Shown here in pieces: positions 1 through 7,700 of a stretch of 64,000 nucleotides of DNA. Each line of letters begins with the position of its first letter. Position 1 is the stretch's first letter. The notes beneath the pieces are model-generated. The model had not been told where the DNA came from, did no database searches, and saw only the letters and a program-made list of their open reading frames with translations. This DNA is from Streptococcus penaeicida. GTDB taxonomy: Bacteria > Bacillota > Bacilli > Lactobacillales > Streptococcaceae. A program made the translations under genes and the position numbers. The stretch is taken from contig NZ_LOCM01000030.1 in assembly GCF_002887775.1 (NCBI RefSeq), forward strand, positions 1-64,000. Direction: 5' to 3'.

Positions 1-60
1 GGTTTGGTCCTCATGGCCAATAATCTACTGAAATACAATAAGAGAATGATAAGAAATTAA
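1..60 (+). pseudogene. 3' end of a probable transposase gene (partial)
   Basis: The window opens inside a reading frame whose last 19 codons end in TAA at 58-60 (tail ...MANNLLKYNKRMIRN). I associate this Asn/Leu/Lys-rich ending with streptococcal IS transposases, perhaps the IS1182 family, but the match is from memory and short. It is followed at once by a hairpin terminator. The gene may be intact to the left of the window. Confidence 0.4.
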
Positions 61-98
61 AAACAGAGAATCACATCAAACGTGAGTCTCTGTTTTTA
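61..98 (+). terminator. Intrinsic terminator after the transposase tail
   Basis: AACAGAGA plus TCAC pairs with GTGAG plus TCTCTGTT across a short loop, followed by a T run. It sits directly after the stop codon at 60. Confidence 0.7.
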
Positions 99-170
99 TT
101 AGTTATGAAGACTTTTGTCCCAGCCTCATTTTAGTTTGTCTTATTTTTGGAGTTTTTTTAATAACTTATC

Positions 171-692
171 TTAGTTTTCAGTAGATTTTTCCATTATTTC
201 GCCGGTTTTAGCATTTACAGTGTATTCATACTCTTTATTGTTAGCTGTAAAAGCTACTTCATAAGTGCTAGTTGTTCCATCCATATCTTTTTCAATTGAC
301 ATCATAGATGTATCTGCTTCTTTAACATTAGCATCTTTTAAAACAATACTTTTAGCTTTATCTTGGGAGATAGAGTCCTTAGTTAAATCTTTAGCTCCGG
401 ATAATCCTTTGCTATCAGTAGATTTTTCTATAATTTTACCAGTTTTAGCATTTACAGTATAATCATATTCTTTTTTGTCTGTATCAAAATCAATTTCATA
501 AGTAGCTTTTCCGTCTTCTTTATCAGACTTAATTTGGAAATTAGACACTTCTTTTTTACTTAGTTTAGCATCTTTTAATGCAATATCAGTTGCTTTATCT
601 TCAGAAATACTTTTGCCTGTATTACCCTCAGAGCAAGCTGTTAAAATTAGAGCGGATAATAATACTAGGGTAGATGTAAATGTTTTTTTCAT
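171..692 (-). CDS. PepSY-domain lipoprotein
   Basis: A 173-residue secreted lipoprotein. It has a lysine-containing N-terminus, a hydrophobic stretch and a lipobox (LILTAC) with the lipidated Cys at residue 20. Two tandem PepSY-like repeats follow, each ending in a YTVNAKTG(K/E)I motif, near residues 80-90 and 158-168. PepSY domains are often found on secreted protease inhibitors and cell-surface proteins, but the target cannot be read here. The gene is monocistronic on the minus strand, with a consensus-like promoter just upstream. It lies in the AT-rich segment left of the tRNA-Leu scar, so it may be cargo of a mobile element. Confidence 0.85.
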   Translation of the reverse strand: MKKTFTSTLVLLSALILTACSEGNTGKSISEDKATDIALKDAKLSKKEVSNFQIKSDKEDGKATYEIDFDTDKKEYDYTVNAKTGKIIEKSTDSKGLSGAKDLTKDSISQDKAKSIVLKDANVKEADTSMMSIEKDMDGTTSTYEVAFTANNKEYEYTVNAKTGEIMEKSTEN

Positions 693-723
693 ATAATCAC
701 CTTTTCTAAATTTATTTAAATAT

Positions 724-752
724 ATTATACCAAGTGACCACTTATTTGTAAA
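724..752 (-). promoter_or_regulatory. Promoter of the PepSY lipoprotein gene with operator-like repeat
   Basis: On the minus strand a -35 TTTACA (747-752) and a -10 TATAAT (724-729) are separated by 17 bases. An imperfect palindrome with arms AAGTG/CACTT (732-743) fills the spacer, where a repressor could bind. The regulator is unknown. Confidence 0.6.
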
Positions 753-1461
753 GAGATATGGTCTTTTAAAAAAATGACATACCTATGGATTTCGTCAAAA
801 AATTGTAAAAACATTCACTAAGTGTTTTATTTATTTGTTTAATATGTTAATTTATTGTATTCCTACATCTCCTTAAAAAATCTAATTCGTTTACTTATAA
901 TATTACTTTGCCTGATAATACAGGTAGTTTTATAGAACAAAGTAATGTTTCATTACCTGTTAAATTATAACTGCTTTATTTTTGTTAACAGTAGCATTTA
1001 TAGAAGTTATTAAAGTTGGGATAATTTTTCTATAATAAGTATTTATAAAATAGGTAACCAAAGAGTGCACTGAACCCTTAAATTAAGACATAAGAAACCA
1101 CTCCAGTTGAAATCTAGTAAACTAGAATTATAGAGTGTTTTAATTATGGTCTAAACATCATAATTAGTGGAGATAAAATTTGTGAATCGGCTACACTATA
1201 CTATATATGATTTATTCCTTTTTTGTATTTACACAAGATATTTTACACACCAAATTAAAATTGGAGGAAAAATATTAAATACTTTATGTTATAATTTGAA
1301 CAACAACATTGAACTAGTCAATTCAATGTTCAACGGTGAGTCTTTGTATATTTGAAAAATCTATTTATTGGATCATTGAGTTTTTATTAGAGTAGTTTTA
1401 TTAATATAATACATACGAGAGAGTATAAATTCAACTAATAAAAAGTGAAAAAGGAGATTAT
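753..1461. other. AT-rich intergenic stretch without a supported gene
   Basis: About 700 bases with no convincing gene. A 62-codon frame at 1167-1355 lacks a clear ribosome binding site or recognisable motif. An imperfect inverted repeat (CACTCCAG... with ...GAGTG, about 1098-1138) may be an old IS end or a terminator. A TATAAT at 1415-1420 could be the -10 element of the exporter genes that follow, but no good -35 is visible. Confidence 0.5.
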
Positions 1462-2544
1462 ATGTTTTTAGCCATAAATGAACTAAAAGAATCGAAACTT
1501 AGATATTCCTTGATTGTAGGGTTACTATTTCTAGTTGCTTATCTTATGTATTTTTTATCAGGTTTAGCCTATGGGTTGATACAGGAAAACCGATCTGCTA
1601 TCGATTTATGGAAAGCAGATACAGTTTTGTTGTCTAAGGATGCAAATAGTACTCTAAATTTATCTTCTATAAAAATTAGTGAAAAAAATAATATTGAAGC
1701 ATCAAAATTAGCAACTTTAGCTCAAAGAAGCACAGTTGCTTGGAATAAACAAGAGCCAAAAGAGTCAGATAAAGAAAAAGTTAGTATATTTGGTATAAAT
1801 AAGGATGAGTTTTTAAAACCTAAAATTATCAAAGGACGTTCCATCACTTCTGATAAGGAAGTAATTATTGATAAGTCTCTTGCAGATAAGTCTAATTTTA
1901 AACTTAATGATAAAATATATTTAGCAAACTCGATCCAAAAATATGAGATAGTAGGTATTAGCCAGAAAGCAACATTTAATGTTTCTCCCGTTATTTATAT
2001 GACACTTGGTGGTTTTAAAAATATAGATTCGTCAGTCCAATCACTATTGACTAATCATGATATAAAAGTTAATGCTTTTGTAATAAAAGGAGAATTGAAA
2101 AAATATGATAAAGATAAATTTCAAAAACTATCTCTTGAAACTTTTATAAAAAAATTACCAGGATATAGTGCTCAGACAATTACATTCGGTTTTATGATCG
2201 GATTTTTAGTTATTATTTCAGCCATAATTATTGGAATTTTTATGTATGTATTAACAATTCAAAAAGCACCGATTTTTGGAATCATGAAAGCACAAGGTAT
2301 TTCGAATAAAACTATTGTAAATGCTGTATTAACACAAACTTTTTTACTAAGTCTATTTGGAAGTAGTTTAGGGCTTTTAGCAAATTGGGCGAGTTCCCTA
2401 ATACTTCCACAAACAGTACCATTTCAAGGGAACTGGTTCTTTTACGGTATTATTTTTATGAGTATGATACTCTTTTCTATTTTAGGGACATTATTTTCTG
2501 TATTTGCTATTATCCGAATAGATCCCTTGAAAGCGATTGGATAG
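1462..2544 (+). CDS. ABC exporter permease, HrtB/DevC-like (FtsX-type)
   Basis: A 360-residue permease with one N-terminal membrane segment (about residues 15-38), a large extracytoplasmic domain and three C-terminal membrane segments. This is the MacB/FtsX-type layout. The opening (MFLAINELKESKLRYSL and then LSGLAYGL) resembles HrtB-type haem-efflux permeases and DevC relatives. The partner ATPase starts 9 bases after the stop. A good Shine-Dalgarno (AAGGAG) precedes the ATG. The substrate is uncertain: haem, a peptide or another toxic compound are all possible. No HssRS-type two-component genes adjoin it. Confidence 0.75.
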   Translation: MFLAINELKESKLRYSLIVGLLFLVAYLMYFLSGLAYGLIQENRSAIDLWKADTVLLSKDANSTLNLSSIKISEKNNIEASKLATLAQRSTVAWNKQEPKESDKEKVSIFGINKDEFLKPKIIKGRSITSDKEVIIDKSLADKSNFKLNDKIYLANSIQKYEIVGISQKATFNVSPVIYMTLGGFKNIDSSVQSLLTNHDIKVNAFVIKGELKKYDKDKFQKLSLETFIKKLPGYSAQTITFGFMIGFLVIISAIIIGIFMYVLTIQKAPIFGIMKAQGISNKTIVNAVLTQTFLLSLFGSSLGLLANWASSLILPQTVPFQGNWFFYGIIFMSMILFSILGTLFSVFAIIRIDPLKAIG

Positions 2545-2553
2545 GAGAACAAT

Positions 2554-3222
2554 ATGAATGTTTTAGAATTTAAAAATGTAACGAAGTCCTTTAAAGATGG
2601 TCAAACACAAATTGTTGCCCTTAAAAAAACGAATTTTAGTGCAGAGCGAGGCCAGTTTATAGCTATAATTGGACCTTCCGGTTCAGGAAAATCTACTTTT
2701 TTAACAATAGCCGGTGGTTTACAAACGCCATCAAAAGGACATGTTATCATAAATGGGAATGATTTTACTTCTTTAAATGAAAAAGAAAGATCAAAATTGC
2801 GGTTTAAAGATATTGGATTTATTTTACAAGCCTCTAATTTGATTCCTTTTTTGACAGCTAAACAGCAACTTGAATTAGTTGATAAACTAATGAAAAATGA
2901 AAATAATCAATTGCAAGAATCTTTATTTGAGGATTTAGGTATTACTCACCTTAAAAATAAATTACCAAGGGACTTATCAGGTGGTGAAAGACAGAGATTA
3001 GCTATTGCCAGAGCACTTTATAATGATCCAGCTATTGTTTTGGCAGACGAGCCAACGGCAAGCTTAGATTCAGAAAAAGCTTATGAAGTTGTAGAACTTT
3101 TAAAGAAAGAGTGCAAGGAAAAACAAAAGACCGTCATTATGGTAACACATGATAGAAGGATGATTGAATCATGTGATAAAATTTTTGAGATACGTGATGG
3201 TGTATTGAAGCAACAAAGATAA
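2554..3222 (+). CDS. ABC exporter ATP-binding protein, HrtA-like
   Basis: A 222-residue ABC ATPase of the MacB/LolD group. It shows Walker A GPSGSGKST (about residues 40-48), signature LSGGERQRLAIARAL (about 142-156), Walker B IVLADEP and a switch histidine in VTHD. It is coupled to the upstream permease with a 9-base gap, so the pair probably forms a homodimeric MacB-like exporter. Base composition is as AT-rich as the permease, in keeping with transfer as a cassette. Confidence 0.85.
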   Translation: MNVLEFKNVTKSFKDGQTQIVALKKTNFSAERGQFIAIIGPSGSGKSTFLTIAGGLQTPSKGHVIINGNDFTSLNEKERSKLRFKDIGFILQASNLIPFLTAKQQLELVDKLMKNENNQLQESLFEDLGITHLKNKLPRDLSGGERQRLAIARALYNDPAIVLADEPTASLDSEKAYEVVELLKKECKEKQKTVIMVTHDRRMIESCDKIFEIRDGVLKQQR

Positions 3223-3419
3223 AATCATTAATAGTAACATTTTATATTCAGATGGTTTAAAAATTTATTTCATATAAACGAAGGACACATCATTTGCATA
3301 TTTAGAACAAGTAACGAAAAAGTTACTAAAATCTCAAAATTACTTAGTTTTTAAGTTAATTTCCAAAACTTAAACCTTATTAAATAAGTGTTTGTTGACT
3401 TTAAAAAGTGTTTGGTAGC

Positions 3420-3471
3420 ACTCAAAATCCAGTGCCTCACGGACGTGTCGGTTCGACCCCGACCGCCGGTA
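3420..3471 (+). tRNA. 3' part of tRNA-Leu(CAA): probable attachment-site scar
   Basis: From 3420 the sequence matches the 3' half of a leucine tRNA: an anticodon loop CTCAAAA (anticodon CAA), the anticodon 3' arm, a variable arm, the T arm with GGTTCGACCCC, and the acceptor 3' strand CGCCGGT plus A. The 5' half (acceptor 5' strand and D arm) is absent, because the bases before 3420 are AT-rich and unrelated. A 3' tRNA fragment downstream of AT-rich cargo is what remains on the chromosomal side when an element integrates into a tRNA gene. The full tRNA would then lie left of the window. Confidence 0.75.
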
Positions 3472-3477
3472 TAATTG

Positions 3478-3511
3478 AAAAGACAAGGTTTCTATACTTT
3501 GTCTTTTTGAT
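3478..3511 (+). terminator. Terminator behind the tRNA-Leu fragment
   Basis: AAAAGACAA and TTGTCTTTT form a stem with a 12-base loop, followed by T-rich sequence. It is probably the original terminator of the tRNA-Leu gene. Confidence 0.7.
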
Positions 3512-3604
3512 TTTTCAAAGTTCAATATTTGATTTACCTTTATTCACAACATCTTATCCTAAAATTTGATATACTATAGTAAAAGCGGTTACAGGAGAAA
3601 AGTT

Positions 3605-4057
3605 ATGGAAATTAAAGAAATTATGACTATCATTGAAGACATGAAAGTCGGAGTCTTTGCTACAGTTGATAAAGATGGAAAACCACATGCACGGCATGCA
3701 CACATTGTTGCTGCAAATGAAGAAGGTGTTTTCTTTATGACCAGTCCTAAAACGCATTTTTACCAACAGCTTATGGGTGATGAACGCATTGCTTTGACAG
3801 CCATGGTCGAAGATGATTATCTGACACAGGTTATTCGAATTGAAGGAATGGCTCGCCCTATTAATAATGAAGAATTGCGAACCATTTTTGCCAATAATCC
3901 CTACTATAACTTTATCTATACTGACGAAGAAAGTAATACTATGCAAGCATTCCAAATCTATGACGGTGAAGGTTTCTATCACAGTATGACGCAAGGTCAT
4001 AAGTATGTTTACTCAATTGGCACTACCAAAGAACCATACATTAAATCAATAACATAA
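3605..4057 (+). CDS. Pyridoxamine 5'-phosphate oxidase-family protein
   Basis: A 150-residue protein of the small split-barrel FMN-binding family, with the typical opening MKVGVFATVDKDGKPHARHAHI and a later MTSPKTHFYQQL segment. Such stand-alone proteins reduce or bind flavin cofactors, and most are not true PdxH enzymes, so the substrate is open. I place the start at 3605 because AGGAG lies just upstream and the protein then begins at the family's usual position. It is the first intact chromosomal gene after the tRNA scar. Confidence 0.75.
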   Translation: MEIKEIMTIIEDMKVGVFATVDKDGKPHARHAHIVAANEEGVFFMTSPKTHFYQQLMGDERIALTAMVEDDYLTQVIRIEGMARPINNEELRTIFANNPYYNFIYTDEESNTMQAFQIYDGEGFYHSMTQGHKYVYSIGTTKEPYIKSIT

Positions 4058-4094
4058 GGCATACAAAACATTATAGGCTGGACAAGAACTGAAG

Positions 4095-4405
4095 TGACCC
4101 CCAAAAGTTAGACTAAATATTTAAACAAAGGATTGAGTTCTGTATTGCACAGGACTCAGTCCTTTTAATGTTAGTTTGATTCGTTTAGTATTGTAGTAGT
4201 TGATATATTCTGAAATAGCTTTTTTCAGTGCTTCAAGGGAAGTAAATTCTTTCTCAAACCCATAAACATTTCTGTTTTCAGTGTTCCAAAGAAAGATTCC
4301 ATCATGCCATTGTCTAAGCTATTGCCTTTACGAGACATTGAGGGTTTCATCCCATGGATTAAGAACATTTGACTGAGGATGTGGATTTGGAATTGGTAAA
4401 GAGAT
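4095..4405 (-). mobile_element. IS3-family (IS150 group) remnant, 3' end of orfB
   Basis: The terminal repeat TGACCCCCAAAAGTTAGACT starts at 4095. Reading the minus strand gives the C-terminal transposase segments SMSRKGNSLDNGMMESFFGT and KAISEYINYYNTKRIKLTLK, with the stop at 4121-4123. The 5' part of the element is missing, so it is a decayed copy. A -1 frameshift near 4264-4266 (an A run on the plus strand) also separates the two conserved segments. Confidence 0.8.
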
Positions 4406-4433
4406 TAATAAACCGATAAAATAATATTAATTT

Positions 4434-4462
4434 AAAGAAACAGTAGAGGCTGTTTCTTTTTC
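4434..4462. terminator. Hairpin terminator
   Basis: AAAGAAACAG pairs with CTGTTTCTTT around a 6-base loop and is followed by further Ts. It is followed by the upstream region of the large protease gene. Which gene it served is unclear. Confidence 0.6.
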
Positions 4463-4604
4463 ATGATTAACATCTCAGAAGACTTCTATTGTATTTTTGT
4501 TTTACAAGTATGTGTTTCTAGGCTTGAACCCCTCCCTTCATTGAGTGACGTTTGTTTTAATATTAAAAAAATATTAAGTCTTTTCTAATTTTATGAAATA
4601 AGCA

Positions 4605-4634
4605 TTGCAGAAATCGATTTCGATAGTGTATAAT
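4605..4634 (+). promoter_or_regulatory. Promoter of the cell-envelope protease with a palindrome in the spacer
   Basis: A -35 TTGCAG (4605-4610) and a -10 TATAAT (4629-4634) are 18 bases apart. The perfect 12-base palindrome GAAATCGATTTC (4610-4621) overlaps the end of the -35 and fills much of the spacer, which is where a repressor would bind. The regulator is unknown. Confidence 0.65.
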
Positions 4635-4706
4635 GTAATAAATTAAGCGAGCTTAATAAAAAAAAATAAACGGAGTTAAAAACATTTGCCGATTAGAAGG
4701 ATAAAT

Positions 4707-7700
4707 ATGAAAGAGAAAAAAATCTGTAAAATTGCTATTTTAAGTTTAGTTTGTCCGCTAACCTTACTTTTAACTAGTCAGGCAGCAGCAGCTGAATCAC
4801 AAAATGAAAACACAAGTAATTATCTCTCCAAGGTAAAAGCTGATGAGTCTCGTTCTCTAGAGGTGGAAAATGCTAGTAATTCCTCGAGTCCTATGTCAAT
4901 TTATGAAGAGAAAGCAACAAATCAGTCTTCTGCTTTTGTTGAGCAAACTAATTCAGAAAATGAAAGCACTAATAAGAGTGAGCCTCTACCTACAAATCAT
5001 GTTAATTTAGAACAGCCAATAAGGTCAGAAAATGCTGATGAGGCTTCTAGTCATGGAATAAAAGAATATGAAATAGAATTTGATCAGAAAACCAAGTATG
5101 TTAATGACGAGCTAATTGCAATGTTAGCAAAAAAAGAGGAAAAAGGGAAACAGAGCCTCAATGATTCCAAGGTTAATATTCAAGTCCCAGAACAATTTTC
5201 TTATTATTTAAATAAACTGGTTGGTGTCAAGAATATCAAGGAAATTGCTAATACAAATTTAGAAAAGTCAGAAAAAGAAGCTCTCACTAAATTAATTGAT
5301 TCCTATATTAAATCGACAAATGATCGAAAGTTTGATGGACGGGGAATTGTCATTGCTTCTGTCGACTCTGGTGCAGACGTTAATAGTCAGGATATGACAA
5401 TTGATCAAGATCCAAATGTTAAAAAGCATTTAAAATTAGCAGCTAATAAGGACTTGGGTTTTACAGAAAAAATCCCTTTTGGTTTTAATTATTTGACTGG
5501 AACATACGATATAAAAGACCGAAGTAATCGTCCGCACGGGATGCATATTGCTGGTATTTTGGCTGGGAACTCAAAAATCCCTGGAGGCTTTAAAGGTATT
5601 GCACCAAATGCACAAATTTTATCCTATCGTGTTTTTTCAACGGAACCTAAAGATGAAGATAATCCATCTTATGTCGGTCCAGATTCAAAATTCCATGCTA
5701 TTGATGACGCTATTAGACGAAAAGCTGACATCATTAGCTTGAGTATCGGTGAACGAGCAAGTGGTTTATCTGATGATGACTTTTACGCCGCAGTTAAGAA
5801 AGCTACGGATGAAGGTATAATTGTAGTTGCGGCTATGGGGAATTACGCAGGTTCAGCTTCCACCAATTCTTACGATACTTATGTTGATAATGAATATAGA
5901 TTAAAAGACACCTCGACAGCGGTAGGAGTTGCGGCAACAGAATCAGCAATCGGAGTTGGGTCGATCAACAATATGGTTGTTCCACTACCAAGAGTTTTGA
6001 TTGATGGGAAAGAGTACCCATTCACAGAAGTTGGTGCACATTCTATTAAGCGCTTACCAAAAAACAAAGAAGACTTCGGCATTATCTATTTAGGAAAAGG
6101 GACACCAGAGGATATTGCCAAGTATAATCCAAATAATGACAGTTATAAGGATAAAGTCGTTCTTATTCAACGTGGAGATGAATCTTTAAAAATGAAAGTT
6201 GAGCGATTTTTGAAAAACTCAAAAGGTGTTATTTTAGTGAATGAGATTGTTTCTTCTACACGTGGAAATTATCATAGGGCACCTGTTATGGGATATGATG
6301 ACTTGGATTTAAAACAAAATTGGGTTATTTCATTATCACATGATGACGGTAAAGAGTTAATTGACAAGGTCCAAAAGCTTGGAAACAAAAAAGTAAATCT
6401 CCAATTTAAAACGGAGCTTAAGCCATATATTATTGCTGATCAAAACGGTGTTTCTGGCTTTAGTAGTTGGGGGCCAAATTTTGGTTTAGAAATGAAACCT
6501 GATCTTCTTGGACAAGGAGAATATATTTATTCTACTAGGAATGATGATGACTATTTCATTAGTTCCGGGACATCAATGGCATCGCCACACGTTGCCGCTT
6601 CAGCAGCTTTGCTATTGCCTAAAGTTAAAGAATGGATTAATCAGAACCCAGAATTAAAAAGCCGCTTTCAATTAACTAACAGTGATATCATGAAAATTTT
6701 ATTGATGAACACGGCAACTCCATTAATTAATCATCAAGCTTCTGATCTGGGAAAAGAGATTGAGCATTCTCCTCGACAACAAGGGGCTGGTTTTATCAAT
6801 GTGAATAAAGCTTTTAACTCTGAGGTATTAATTAGAAGTAAGCGAAGTGGTGGAGCATCATTAGGTGAGATAGGTAAGGACCACTCCTTTACTTTGACTT
6901 TACATAATATGAGTAACCAAAGCCAAACTTTTGACATTGAAATGGGAGATATTTTTACAACAAGTGTTAAAGAAGTCACTCGAGATGATGAGTATGGTCC
7001 AGTTAAAATAAAAGCTGTCATTCCGAATATCCTAAGTGATGTCAAGTTGTCTGGTCCAAAACAGCTTACTTTAGCAGCCAAGGGTAGTATGGAAATCACC
7101 TTTAATTTGCAAAGTTCGGAATTAATTAATGATTTCATTGAAGGCTATCTTTACTTCAAGTCACATGATGGAAAACATCCACATTTAAGTGTTCCATTTA
7201 TGGGATTTATGGGGGATTGGAATAGTGAGGCAGTTTTAGACAAGCCCGCGTGGGATAAAGACGCTAACACACATCTTGTTGAACTTGTTAAGGAAAAATA
7301 TCTGGAACATGATAAAAACGATTATGAGCCTCTAATTAAACATGAGTCTGACGAAGCAGTAAATCCGAAAGATTATGCGATGACAACGAATCTAAATCGT
7401 AAAGTTGGACCACGACTTATCTTTTTAAGAGATGCTAGTGACTACGATGTAGCCATTGTTAAAGGAGAACAGAAAGATCAGCTTGTCCGTGTTTTAAAAG
7501 TTGGACATTACCCGTTCAAGTATATGGAAAGTACTTACCGTGAGAGTGCAGACCTTAAAGCTAAGTTAGAAAATATTGACAGCGATATCTTATGGGATGG
7601 TAAAATCCATGACGAAAATAGCTTTGGAGAATTGAAGAAAGCTGATCCGGGCCAATATTATTTTAGAATTCGTGCTAAAGCTGGGAAATCGGATGAATTC

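Noticed and set aside
1167..1355. A 62-residue reading frame before the exporter genes
   Set aside because: No ribosome binding site at a good distance, no recognisable motif, and the region is so AT-rich that open frames arise by chance.
3554..4000. A 148-residue minus-strand frame opposite the flavin-oxidase-like gene
   Set aside because: It is the complement of a recognisable conserved gene and has no family resemblance or ribosome binding site.
4372..4419. A plus-strand gene tail ending ...DVDLELVKRLINR with a terminator behind it
   Set aside because: The same bases continue the transposase-like reading of the IS3 remnant on the minus strand, and 15 codons are too few to decide.
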